A DNA stretch of 11,456 nucleotides from an uncultured Butyricicoccus sp. (GCA_947575935.1 CANPPM010000063.1:1-11456), one strand, 5' to 3'; counted from the first letter of the stretch, positions 1 through 7,496 are shown. Notes: a model not told the origin generated them from the letters alone. Translations and numbers: made by a program.

Positions 1-1218
1 CAGAATGCCGCGGTCACGCTGGCCGCACCCGTACTGCTGGCTTTTAACGCGGTAAATAACCTGTTCGGCGTAGGGACCTCCAGTATGATGAGCCGCTCGC
101 TGGGACAAAAAGAATATGAAACCGTACGGCGGAGCTCCGCCTTTGGTTTTTATTGCGCGTTGATCAGCGGCCTCCTGTTCTCAGCCGCCTTCACCGCGTT
201 TCGGGGGCCGCTCCTGTCGATACTAGGCGCGGACAACGTAACGCGCGCGGCAACCAGCGAATACCTGAAATGGACGGTGACCTGCGGCGCAGCCCCTGCT
301 ATCCTGAATGTGGTCCTCGCCTACCTGGTACGCGCAGAGGGGGCCTCGCTGCACGCCAGCGTCGGGACGATGAGCGGCTGTCTCCTGAATATTGTACTTG
401 ACCCCATCTTTATCCTGCCTTGGGGGCTGAACCTGGGGGCCGCAGGCGCAGGGCTTGCGACCTTCCTCTCCAACTGTTTCGCATGTTTATACTTTTTTGT
501 ATTGTTATTCGTCAAACGGAAAAGCACCTACGTCTGCATCCGTCCGGCAATGTCGCGGGCCAAGCCTGCAATTGTCGCCGGCATCTGTGGGGTAGGGATC
601 CCGTCCTCCATTCAAAACCTGCTGAACGTGACCAGCATGACCGTGCTGAATAATTTTACCTCGGTCTACGGGTCGGACGCCGTCGCGGCAATGGGCATTT
701 CACAGAAGATCAATATGGTACCGCTGTATATCGCATTGGGCATCTCACAGGGGATCATGCCCCTGGTCAGCTACTGCTACGGCAGCGGCAATATCAAGCG
801 CATGAAAAGCGCGCTGTTCTTCTCGGTACGGATCGCTATTTCCTTCATGGTTGTAGCTGCGGCCGGCTACTATTTCGGGGCAGGCGGCCTGATCCGTCTG
901 TTTATGCAGAACGAAGACATTATCGCCTATGGCGGCAAATTCCTGCATGGCATGTGCCTGGCGCTGCCCTTCCTGTGCATGGACTTTTTGGCGGTTGGCG
1001 TTTTCCAGGCATGCGGCATGGGCAGCAAAGCGCTGGTCTTTGCCATTCTGCGCAAAATCGTATTGGAAATCCCGGCCCTGTACCTGCTGAACCGAATTTG
1101 GCCGCTGTACGGCCTGGCGTACGCACAGACCACAGCCGAAGTCGTGCTTTGCTTTGCGGCGCTGTCGGTGCTGTTCCGGCTGTTCCGCAGGCTGGAGGCC
1201 CGATCGGAAAGCTCTTGA
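1..1218 (+). CDS. MATE family efflux transporter (5' partial)
   Basis: The reading frame is open from base 1 to a TGA at 1216-1218, so 405 codons are present. The family is usually about 450 residues, so roughly 45 N-terminal residues (helix 1) lie left of the window. The first visible stretch, with VTLAAPVLLAFNAVNNLFGVG followed by SRSLGQ, matches MATE helix 2 and the conserved loop after it. About eleven further hydrophobic helices follow in the two-bundle MATE arrangement. Members are inner-membrane antiporters that export drugs or metabolites in exchange for Na+ or H+; the substrate cannot be told from sequence. The ATG at 85 is internal, because homology-like sequence continues upstream. 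The next gene starts 94 bases downstream behind its own promoter, so the two need not be co-transcribed. The family call is firm; the subfamily (NorM- or DinF-like) is not resolved. Confidence 0.93.
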   Translation, partial: QNAAVTLAAPVLLAFNAVNNLFGVGTSSMMSRSLGQKEYETVRRSSAFGFYCALISGLLFSAAFTAFRGPLLSILGADNVTRAATSEYLKWTVTCGAAPAILNVVLAYLVRAEGASLHASVGTMSGCLLNIVLDPIFILPWGLNLGAAGAGLATFLSNCFACLYFFVLLFVKRKSTYVCIRPAMSRAKPAIVAGICGVGIPSSIQNLLNVTSMTVLNNFTSVYGSDAVAAMGISQKINMVPLYIALGISQGIMPLVSYCYGSGNIKRMKSALFFSVRIAISFMVVAAAGYYFGAGGLIRLFMQNEDIIAYGGKFLHGMCLALPFLCMDFLAVGVFQACGMGSKALVFAILRKIVLEIPALYLLNRIWPLYGLAYAQTTAEVVLCFAALSVLFRLFRRLEARSESS

Positions 1219-1231
1219 AAAGTTTACAATT

Positions 1232-1265
1232 TTGTGACAGTTCCCCGCTCGGGCTGTGCTATAAT
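1232..1265 (+). promoter_or_regulatory. Extended -10 promoter for the AI-2E-family gene
   Basis: TATAAT at 1260-1265 is a perfect -10 box and is preceded by TG at 1257-1258, giving the TGnTATAAT extended -10 motif. The upstream TTGTGACAG (1232-1240) offers only poorly spaced -35 matches (19-22 bp), which fits an extended -10 promoter that does not need a good -35. Transcription would start near 1272, about 40 bases before the ATG at 1313. No terminator for the upstream MATE gene is visible in this gap. Confidence 0.7.
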
Positions 1266-1312
1266 GATCCTATTCAAATACAGGGCGGAAAGCCGAATCA
1301 GGAGTATGGAAA

Positions 1313-2461
1313 ATGGAACTGAATCGAAAAAACCTGCACACGATCCTTTGGCTGATCGTGTTCGGCGTGGTGTTTTATGCCGCTGTGCAGCGCCTTGACC
1401 TCAGTGAACTGCTCGTTGTGGTCAAACCCTTCCTGCTGGGCGCCGGCATCGCATTTGTCCTAAACGTACCGATGCGGGCCATCGAGCGCAGGCTTGCGGC
1501 GCTGCCCAGAAAACGGCGTCTTCCGCCAGTACTGCTGCGGACGGCCAGCCTGCTGCTTACCATCGCGCTGTTTACCGGCGTAGTGCTGATCGTCTGCCTG
1601 ACGATCCTGCCTGAAATCGGACGCTCTGCACGGACGCTGGGCGGTTACCTGTCCGATTTTTATAACCAGCTAGTCCCCTACATCGACGAGCTGACCGCGC
1701 TTTCCCCCGAGCTGTCCGATCTCAGCAAGACCTGGGAAAATATCGACTGGGCCGAAACCGTGCGCCAAATCTCAGCCTTCCTCTGGAATTTCCTGTGGAA
1801 CGGCGGGCTGATTGACAATACGTTTGGGGCTGCGGCCACACTGGTTTCCGCACTGGCCAACTTCTTCATCGGCCTGATTTTCGCGGTTTATCTGCTGCTG
1901 ATGAAGGAGACCCTTTCCCGGCAGCTCCGGCGGCTGGGCTACGCCTACCTGCCCGAACGCCTGACCGACAATATTGTCGAAATATGCCGGATGGCAAACG
2001 ACACCTTCTCCCACTTTCTGTCCGGACAATGTGTCGAGGCGGTGATCTTGGGGATCCTGTTCTTTCTCGTAATGACGTTTGGCCGCTTCCCCTATGCGCT
2101 GATGATTTCAGCCCTCATTGCAGTCACCGCACTTATTCCCCTGTTCGGCGCGTTCATCGGCTGTATCGTCGGGGCTTTCCTCATCTTGATTGTCTCACCG
2201 GTAAAGGCGGTCTGGTTTTTGATCATTTTCCTGATCCTCCAGCAATTAGAGGGGAACCTGATCTATCCGCGCGTGGTAGGTAGTTCGGTCGGGCTGCCGT
2301 CCATCTGGGTGCTGGCCGCAGTCACCATCGGCGCAAGTACAATGGGGGTTGCGGGCATGTTTATTGCGATTCCGGCCTTCTCCGTGGTTTACCAGGTGCT
2401 GCGCAGGGACACCGCCAAGCGGGTACAGAGCAAGGGCATCCGCCCATCCAAGCTAAAATGA
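1313..2461 (+). CDS. AI-2E/PerM family membrane transporter
   Basis: The 382-residue integral membrane protein has about eight hydrophobic helices, near residues 10-26, 34-52, 77-98, 173-197, 235-257, 263-290, 296-312 and 328-364. A hydrophilic loop lies at roughly 100-170. The family's C-terminal signature is clear at 310-329 (QQLEGNLIYPRVVGSSVGLP), and a proline-containing LIPLFGAFIG segment sits at 274-283. The ATG at 1313 is preceded by AGGAG at 1300-1304 with 8-base spacing. The family is named for the E. coli exporter of autoinducer-2, but members also include Na+/H+ antiporters and exporters of unknown substrate, and no luxS or lsr gene is nearby. The quorum-sensing label should therefore not be taken as a function. 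The C-terminal tail (365-382) is basic and probably cytoplasmic. No intrinsic terminator directly follows the stop. Confidence 0.93.
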   Translation: MELNRKNLHTILWLIVFGVVFYAAVQRLDLSELLVVVKPFLLGAGIAFVLNVPMRAIERRLAALPRKRRLPPVLLRTASLLLTIALFTGVVLIVCLTILPEIGRSARTLGGYLSDFYNQLVPYIDELTALSPELSDLSKTWENIDWAETVRQISAFLWNFLWNGGLIDNTFGAAATLVSALANFFIGLIFAVYLLLMKETLSRQLRRLGYAYLPERLTDNIVEICRMANDTFSHFLSGQCVEAVILGILFFLVMTFGRFPYALMISALIAVTALIPLFGAFIGCIVGAFLILIVSPVKAVWFLIIFLILQQLEGNLIYPRVVGSSVGLPSIWVLAAVTIGASTMGVAGMFIAIPAFSVVYQVLRRDTAKRVQSKGIRPSKLK

Positions 2462-2503
2462 ACGGCAGTTTGTGTATGAAATGTTAATTCTGAAAATTTG
2501 CTC

Positions 2504-2532
2504 TTGATTTTTCCGCGAAATCGCGCTATGAT
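2504..2532 (+). promoter_or_regulatory. Sigma-A promoter of htpG
   Basis: TTGATT (2504-2509) and TATGAT (2527-2532) are separated by exactly 17 bases and resemble TTGACA/TATAAT, with four and five matches respectively. The predicted start of transcription, about 2539-2541, falls at the left edge of the CIRCE operator. HrcA bound there would block polymerase, which is the usual CIRCE arrangement. An overlapping GATAAT (2530-2535) is an alternative -10 with worse spacing. Confidence 0.78.
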
Positions 2533-2535
2533 AAT

Positions 2536-2570
2536 CCTGTTAGCACTCGATGCATCAGAGTGCTAACAGG
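2536..2570 (+). promoter_or_regulatory. CIRCE operator (HrcA binding site)
   Basis: The core is TTAGCACTC (2540-2548), a nine-base spacer, then GAGTGCTAA (2558-2566). This is an exact match to the CIRCE consensus, the binding site of the heat-shock repressor HrcA. The dyad continues perfectly for four more base pairs each side (CCTG 2536-2539, CAGG 2567-2570), giving 13-bp arms. The spacer itself contains the 8-bp palindrome GATGCATC (2549-2556). HrcA with GroEL-dependent folding normally represses such promoters until heat or misfolding stress. The site predicts that htpG, and probably the lipid kinase after it, belong to the HrcA regulon. hrcA itself is not in the window. Confidence 0.97.
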
Positions 2571-2819
2571 ACTTTTATTTGCCTGCCTGTGCAGCGGGGA
2601 AACCGTCCCTTGGACAGCGCCCAGGCGTTTTACCGGAAACGGTGCGCCGCCTCCCCCCTCCTGGAACTAGGCCAGGCGAGAAACTTCGTTCATCATTTGA
2701 AGCGTCTGCCCAAACCCCCGGCATAGGCGGCCTGCGAAATTCCAGCCCGCCGCCGGCTGCAGACCATCCGGAGCCGGACGGTCTGCAGGCAGTCCCAAAA
2801 TATATAAGAGGTGTTTTTT
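2571..2819 (+). other. Long structured 5' leader of htpG
   Basis: About 250 bases separate the CIRCE element from the htpG start. No gene is supported here; an open frame beginning at 2579 has no ribosome binding site and runs out of frame into htpG. Two hairpins can be drawn by eye. The first is at 2624-2648: GGCG and CGCC enclose ACCG-GAAA-CGGT, with a GNRA-type tetraloop. The second, stronger one is at 2757-2788: CTGCAGACC pairs with GGTCTGCAG, and an inner TCCG/CGGA stem closes a GAGC loop. The second ends 17 bases before the htpG Shine-Dalgarno sequence and is not followed by a T-run, so it is not a normal terminator. A regulatory role, such as a thermosensor or stability element, is only inferred. 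Confidence 0.55.
2806..2813 (+). promoter_or_regulatory. htpG ribosome binding site (sets the start)
   Basis: AAGAGGTG at 2806-2813 lies six T residues before the ATG at 2820. A GTG at 2811-2813 is in frame with htpG but forms part of this Shine-Dalgarno sequence, so it cannot be the start. This removes three residues from the longest open frame. Confidence 0.85.
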
Positions 2820-4718
2820 ATGGAAAAGAAACAGTTTCAGGCCGAATCCAAGCGGCTGCTTGACCTGATGATCAACTCGATCTACACACATAAAGAGATC
2901 TTTCTGCGTGAGCTGATTTCAAATGCCAGCGACGCAACCGACAAGCTTTATTACAACGCCATGCAGGAGGGACGTACCGGCATTACCCGCGACAGCCTCC
3001 CGATCACCCTGGCCGTGGACAAAGACGCACGGACATTATCCATCACCGACCTTGGCTGCGGTATGACCGAGCTTGAGCTGGAAGAAAACCTTGGCACGAT
3101 CGCGCGCTCGGGCTCGCTGGAATTCAAGCGCCAGATGGAGCGGCAGGAGGATGTCGATATTATCGGCCAGTTTGGCGTCGGCTTCTATGCCGCCTTTATG
3201 GTCGCAAAAGAGGTGACGGTCGTCACACGCGCGGACGGCGCCGCTTCTGCCTGGCGCTGGGTCTCCAACGGCGCAGACGGCTACACCATCGAACCGTGCG
3301 AAAAGGCCGAAAACGGCACTGTGATTACCCTGACGCTCAAAGACAATACCGAAAACGATTCCTATGACGAGTTCCTTGACGGCTGGCGCATCCAGGGCAT
3401 CGTCAAAAAATATTCGGATTATATCCGTTATCCCATCCGGATGGAAATGACCCATTCGCGCATCAAGGAGGGCTCGCCCGAGGACAAGCCTGAATATGAG
3501 GATTACACCGAGCTCGAAACCCTGAATTCGATGATCCCCATTTGGAAAAAATCCAAGTCCGAGCTGACCGACGATGACTATAACCAGTTTTATAAAACCA
3601 AATTTTCCGACTTTGAGGATCCCCTCCGTCACATCCACACCAGCACAGAGGGCGCGGCCACCTATCATGCCATGCTGTTCATTCCGGGCCGCGCACCCTA
3701 CAACTATTACAGCAAAGACTACGAAAAGGGCCTGCAGCTGTATTCCAACGGCGTCCTGATCATGGACAAATGCGCCGATCTGCTGCCCGATCATTTCTCG
3801 TTTGTGCGCGGCCTGGTCGACAGCGCCGACCTTTCGCTGAATATTTCTCGCGAAATGCTCCAGCATGACCGGCATCTCAAACTCATTGCCCAAAGCCTTG
3901 AGAAAAAAATCAAAAACGAATTGCTTTCCATGCAGAAGAACGACCGCGAACGGTATGAAAAATTCTTCACCGCCTTCGGCCCGCAGCTGAAATTTGGCGC
4001 ATATATGGATTATGGCATGCATAAAGAGCTGCTTGAAGATCTGCTGCTGTACCACTCCGACAAGGAGGACAAGCTGGTTACGCTGGCCGAATACGCCGAA
4101 AAAATGCCGGAGGAGCAGAGGCATATCTACTACGCCTGCGGTGAAACGGTTGAGAAATGCCGTCTGCTGCCCGCCATGGAACTGCTGCGCGACAAAGGCT
4201 ATGATGTACTGTGCATGACCGACAATGTCGACGAGTTTACCATCCGCATGATGAGCAAGTACCAGGAAAAGTCCTTTAAGTCAATCGCCGACGGGGACCT
4301 CGGCCTGGAGACCGAAGAAGAAAAGGAAGAAATAAAAAAACTTGCCGAGGAACATGCAGCCGTTTTGACCGCGGTCAAGGACGCGCTTGGTGAAAAAGTC
4401 GCCAAGGTCCAGCTGACCGGGCGTCTTAAGAGCCACCCCTGCTGCCTGTCTACCGAGGGCGGGATGTCGCTTGAGATGGAAAAGGTGCTGAACCAACAAG
4501 CAATGGGCAGCGAACAGAATTTCCATGCCGAACGCGTACTCGAGCTGAACGGCGCGCACCCGATCTTTTCCAAGCTGTGTGCACTGGCCGGGACAGATCC
4601 CGATAGGCTGGGCAAGCTCTCCTCCGTGCTGTACAACCAAGCGCTGCTCATCGAGGGCATGCCAATCGACAACCCGGTCGAGTACGCAAATGCGGTTTGC
4701 AGCCTGCTGACCGACTGA
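2820..4718 (+). CDS. htpG: Molecular chaperone HtpG (Hsp90)
   Basis: The 632-residue product is a full-length bacterial Hsp90, a cytosolic ATP-driven dimeric chaperone. The N-terminal GHKL ATPase domain (about 1-215) shows ELISNASDA (31-39, Glu31 and Asn35), the adenine-binding Asp77 in DLGCGM (77-82), ENLGTIARSGS (89-99) and the lid motif GQFGVGFYAAF (116-126). The middle domain carries NISREMLQ (341-348), whose Arg344 corresponds to the gamma-phosphate-contacting arginine. The C-terminal dimerisation domain ends in MPIDNPVEYANAVCSLL. As in other bacterial forms there is no MEEVD tail and no charged linker. The adenine-site motif is usually D-N/T-G-I-G-M; here Leu78 and Cys80 are unusual. 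The gene sits behind a CIRCE element, so HrcA control is expected. A lipid kinase follows after 33 bases. Confidence 0.98.
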   Translation: MEKKQFQAESKRLLDLMINSIYTHKEIFLRELISNASDATDKLYYNAMQEGRTGITRDSLPITLAVDKDARTLSITDLGCGMTELELEENLGTIARSGSLEFKRQMERQEDVDIIGQFGVGFYAAFMVAKEVTVVTRADGAASAWRWVSNGADGYTIEPCEKAENGTVITLTLKDNTENDSYDEFLDGWRIQGIVKKYSDYIRYPIRMEMTHSRIKEGSPEDKPEYEDYTELETLNSMIPIWKKSKSELTDDDYNQFYKTKFSDFEDPLRHIHTSTEGAATYHAMLFIPGRAPYNYYSKDYEKGLQLYSNGVLIMDKCADLLPDHFSFVRGLVDSADLSLNISREMLQHDRHLKLIAQSLEKKIKNELLSMQKNDRERYEKFFTAFGPQLKFGAYMDYGMHKELLEDLLLYHSDKEDKLVTLAEYAEKMPEEQRHIYYACGETVEKCRLLPAMELLRDKGYDVLCMTDNVDEFTIRMMSKYQEKSFKSIADGDLGLETEEEKEEIKKLAEEHAAVLTAVKDALGEKVAKVQLTGRLKSHPCCLSTEGGMSLEMEKVLNQQAMGSEQNFHAERVLELNGAHPIFSKLCALAGTDPDRLGKLSSVLYNQALLIEGMPIDNPVEYANAVCSLLTD

Positions 4719-4751
4719 GTATCCGGCTGCGGATGAAAAGAGGTGCTTTAA

Positions 4752-5687
4752 ATGCCCGGGAAACTTCTTTGGATCATCAATCCTCTCGCGGGCAAGGCTG
4801 CAATCGGGCAACACGCGCTGGCCTGTATTGATCTCTTTGTACAGGCCGGCTGGGATGTGACCGTATACACCACCCAGCGCTGCGGGGACGCCCGCAGCGC
4901 TGCACGGGAACGGGCGCCGTCGTTCGACCGCATTGTCTGCTCAGGCGGCGATGGCACGCTGGGGGAAGTCGTATCCGGGCTGATGGATGCCGGCGTGTCC
5001 ATCCCACTGGGCTATATCCCCGCCGGGACGACCAACGATTTTGCTGCATCTCTGGGGCTCCCCAAAGTCCCGGTACAGGCAGCGGCCATTGCGTCAGGCG
5101 GGCAAATCGCTGCGCTTGATATCGGCCGGTTTGGCACACAATATTTCACCTATGTCGCGGCCTTTGGCCTGTTCACAGATGTTTCGTATACCACCCCTCA
5201 ATCCTCTAAAAACCTGCTGGGGCGCGCCGCCTACCTGCTGGAAGGCATCAAGAGCCTGTCACAGATCAAGGAATATCCGCTCCGCATCGAAGCGCCTGGC
5301 TTCTCCACGAAAGGGACCTTTATCCTCGGCATGGTCACCAACGCAACATCGGTCGGCGGCTTCAAGGGCCTGCCCCATGTTGCACAGGCACAAATGGATG
5401 ACGGCCTATTCGAGGTCGTCCTGCTGCGCCGCGCCACCAGCCTGCTTGACCTGCAGGACACGCTGAACCGCTTTGCCAGCGGCAGTGAATCCGACTCTGG
5501 CCTTCTCCTTCATTTTAAAGCTCCATGGGTTACTTTTTCCGGCGATATTGAAGCCGCCTGGACGCTTGATGGTGAATTCGGCGGCGCTGTACGCACAGTC
5601 AACATTACCAACCTGCATCAGGCGCTCCCGTTCATCATACCGCCGCCAGAAAAAGAGAGCGCCGCACAGCCGCCCAAGCTCCCCTAA
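4752..5687 (+). CDS. Diacylglycerol kinase family lipid kinase (YegS/BmrU/DgkB type)
   Basis: The 311-residue protein has the DAGK catalytic layout: INPLAGK near residues 9-15, the nucleotide-binding GGDGT at 65-69, PAGTTNDF at 90-97 and a C-terminal LDGE near 273-276. Such enzymes phosphorylate diacylglycerol or a related lipid with ATP at the inner face of the membrane. Gram-positive DgkB recycles diacylglycerol left by lipoteichoic-acid synthesis. Length and motifs fit that branch, but the lipid substrate is not readable from sequence. The ATG at 4752 has AGAGGTG at 4739-4745, six bases upstream, closely resembling the htpG signal. Only 33 bases separate it from htpG and no terminator lies between, so co-transcription from the CIRCE promoter is likely. 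The tail after about residue 298 is proline- and lysine-rich and probably not part of the fold. Confidence 0.92.
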   Translation: MPGKLLWIINPLAGKAAIGQHALACIDLFVQAGWDVTVYTTQRCGDARSAARERAPSFDRIVCSGGDGTLGEVVSGLMDAGVSIPLGYIPAGTTNDFAASLGLPKVPVQAAAIASGGQIAALDIGRFGTQYFTYVAAFGLFTDVSYTTPQSSKNLLGRAAYLLEGIKSLSQIKEYPLRIEAPGFSTKGTFILGMVTNATSVGGFKGLPHVAQAQMDDGLFEVVLLRRATSLLDLQDTLNRFASGSESDSGLLLHFKAPWVTFSGDIEAAWTLDGEFGGAVRTVNITNLHQALPFIIPPPEKESAAQPPKLP

Positions 5688-5729
5688 AGCTGCAGGCGTG
5701 AGCAGGTCTTATTCTTTTCCAGACAGATC

Positions 5730-5770
5730 AGAAAGCACCGGCATCGGATATCCCGATGCCGGTGCTTTCT
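5730..5770. terminator. Bidirectional terminator between convergent genes
   Basis: AGAAAGCACCGGCATCGG (5730-5747) pairs perfectly with 5753-5770 across a five-base loop. The AGAAA at one foot and TTTCT at the other give a short U-run whichever strand is transcribed, as in bidirectional intrinsic terminators. It serves the lipid kinase (ending 5687) and the - strand membrane protein (stop at 5772, one base from the stem). The U-tracts are short, so efficiency is uncertain, but the stem is very stable. Confidence 0.82.
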
Positions 5771-5771
5771 A

Positions 5772-6464
5772 TCACACTAGACGACGTTCTGAAGCTGTCG
5801 GCTGGACTACCTGCCACGTCTCCCCAGCGCTCTGCAGGACGTCCGTCTTTTGCCACTTGCGAAGCCGCCCCAACGCAAACTGGATACAGGGCCCGGTCAG
5901 CAATGCGGAGAAAACGGTCCCGAGCCCCACCGTTCCTCCCAGCAGCAAACCGGTAACGAGCATCAGCAAATCATACAGCATCCGTACAGTTCGGTACTGC
6001 AGCCTGCCCGCCCGTTCGTGCAGAAGCAGCGGCACAATGTCGCATGGTATCAGTCCCCAGTCAGACAGCTGCACCAGCGCAACTCCAACGCCGACCAGAA
6101 GCGGAGCGGCGCAGATGCAGCAAACCCGCATAACCACCCCGGCACTCTGAAAAAACGGCGCGAGAAGCCACGCATAAAAATTCATCACGGTCCCAATCAC
6201 AACGCTGCCGATGATGGAACCCGGTCCAATGGCTTTCCGCCGGTACACCAACACGCCCAGCAGTAAAAACAGCTCAAGCGTATAATTCATCGTCCCAACC
6301 TGTGTTCCCACACGCCCGGCAATCCCCTGTGCCAGCACATTGAACGGATCCGACCCCAACCCACTGTAGACAAACAGGGTGGAACCCAGGCCAGCCACCA
6401 GAAAGCCAATGCAAAGCGCAGGAAGGGCTCGCAGCTGATACCGCATCGGAAGTCCCCCTCTCAT
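5772..6464 (-). CDS. YczE/YyaS/YitT-type integral membrane protein
   Basis: The 230-residue hydrophobic protein has five or six predicted helices. Its two halves look like a duplication: each has a helix ending in a polar turn (GLGSDPFNVL at 35-44, DWGLIPCDIV at 135-144), then a G-rich helix (GPGSIIGSVVIGTVMNFY at 80-97, VGLGTVFSALLTGPCIQF at 179-196). This matches the YczE/YyaS group of uncharacterised Bacillota membrane proteins; Bacillus yczE lies next to sfp, but no biochemical role is firmly assigned. The first ATG (6464) overlaps the stop of the upstream binding-protein gene as ATGA, suggesting translational coupling. A second in-frame ATG at 6446 has a better-placed GAGGGGGA six bases upstream and may be the real start, giving 224 residues. 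It probably forms one operon with the binding protein. Confidence 0.85.
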   Translation of the reverse strand: MRGGLPMRYQLRALPALCIGFLVAGLGSTLFVYSGLGSDPFNVLAQGIAGRVGTQVGTMNYTLELFLLLGVLVYRRKAIGPGSIIGSVVIGTVMNFYAWLLAPFFQSAGVVMRVCCICAAPLLVGVGVALVQLSDWGLIPCDIVPLLLHERAGRLQYRTVRMLYDLLMLVTGLLLGGTVGLGTVFSALLTGPCIQFALGRLRKWQKTDVLQSAGETWQVVQPTASERRLV

Positions 6465-7444
6465 CTACCGCCTGGCAGCGCACGGACAGGCGTACGGAAA
6501 ATATACGGCTGAAGATTTCCGCCATTCTGATCCTTTGGAATACTGATCCCCGCATCAAAATCACGGCCCTGATCCAGATTGATTGCCACCGCAACCGCCG
6601 CCGCAGCCTGTTCCTGCGCATCCTGATCAACGGTCATAAACAATTTGCCCTGCGCGAGTGCCTCTGCGCCATCCGCTGTGTTGTCCATCCCCGTAATCGG
6701 AACCTGAGACGCATCCAGCCCGGCTTTTTCCATCGCCTCAATCACGCCCAGCGCCATCGCATCATTATTGCAGAGAATGCAGTCATAGTCCAGGTTTTGG
6801 GCAAGCAGCCGCTCCATCGCCGCCTCCGCCTGGTCACGATAAAAATTGCACACCTGATACGCCTCTGCTGCGACCGCGAGGAACCCCGCATCATGCAGCG
6901 CCTGAACCGCCTGGTCGGTGCGGCTATCCGTATTTTCCAGCCCAGGAACCCCCTGGAACATCAGATAACGGATCTCGGTCCCTTCCCGTCCTGCAAAATA
7001 AGCGGCAAGCGCCTCTCCCTGCAGCCTTCCACACTGCGCCTCATCACAGCCGACAAACACCAAACGGTCGTTCAGGACACTCCGGTCTTTGGGGGCGCGA
7101 TTGATCAGCACAACGCCGCCCTCTCCCGCCGTTTTGGAAATATCCTCTGCCACCTGATCCATTGTCAGATTGACCAGCAGCGTGCCCGCCCCAGCCGCAT
7201 ACGCCTCATGCATTTGCCTGATCTGGGTATCCGCATCACCCTCTGCGGTATAATACAGCACCTCATACCCTTGCGCCGCCGCTTCCGCCTCGACAGCCGC
7301 CTTCAGCTCAAGCAGGAACTCATCCTCCTGCGCCAACAGCAGCGCAAGCGGTTTTTTCTCAGCCGGTGTCTCCGAGCAACCGGCTAATATGGTTGCCGCT
7401 GCTAGCGCTGCAGCCATAAACCGTACAACAATCCCCTTTTTCAT
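6461..7444 (-). CDS. Sugar-type ABC substrate-binding lipoprotein (MglB/RbsB-like)
   Basis: The 327-residue protein starts with a lipoprotein signal peptide: MKK, a hydrophobic run at 9-20, then lipobox LAGC with the lipidated Cys23. The mature part is a type-I periplasmic-binding fold (Peripla_BP_4). The motifs line up with galactose/ribose-binding proteins: INRAP at 114-118, TDSRTDQAV at 172-180 (Arg175 at the ligand-binding Arg position), CNNDAMALGVIEAM at 225-238, TGMDNT at 251-256 and FMTVDQDAQEQA at 269-280. A sugar or polyol ligand is therefore likely but unidentified. The ATG at 7444 follows a near-perfect AAAGGAGGT. It is an orphan: no permease or ATPase gene is in the window. It lies between an AraC-type regulator and a YczE-type membrane protein. 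It may supply a transporter encoded elsewhere or act as a sensor. Confidence 0.92.
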   Translation of the reverse strand: MKKGIVVRFMAAALAAATILAGCSETPAEKKPLALLLAQEDEFLLELKAAVEAEAAAQGYEVLYYTAEGDADTQIRQMHEAYAAGAGTLLVNLTMDQVAEDISKTAGEGGVVLINRAPKDRSVLNDRLVFVGCDEAQCGRLQGEALAAYFAGREGTEIRYLMFQGVPGLENTDSRTDQAVQALHDAGFLAVAAEAYQVCNFYRDQAEAAMERLLAQNLDYDCILCNNDAMALGVIEAMEKAGLDASQVPITGMDNTADGAEALAQGKLFMTVDQDAQEQAAAAVAVAINLDQGRDFDAGISIPKDQNGGNLQPYIFRTPVRALPGGR

Positions 7445-7496
7445 GTCAAAAACCTCCTTTAAACTGTCTCAGCATGTGGTTCTGCTTTACAAGAAC

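Noticed and set aside
1313..2461. Quorum-sensing role for the AI-2E-family gene
   Set aside because: The family name comes from one E. coli member. No luxS, lsr or other autoinducer gene is present, and family members differ in substrate.
2811..2819. GTG start for htpG three codons upstream
   Set aside because: The GTG is part of the AAGAGGTG Shine-Dalgarno sequence. The ATG at 2820 is correctly spaced and gives the usual Hsp90 N-terminus.
2579..2863. 94-codon open frame in the htpG leader
   Set aside because: It has no ribosome binding site, overlaps the htpG start out of frame, and its Pro/Gly/Arg-rich composition is unlike a real protein. The stretch is better explained as structured leader.
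3036..4124. 362-codon open frame antisense to htpG
   Set aside because: It lies wholly inside a convincing Hsp90 gene, has no ribosome binding site or recognisable domain, and is the kind of frame produced opposite GC-rich genes.
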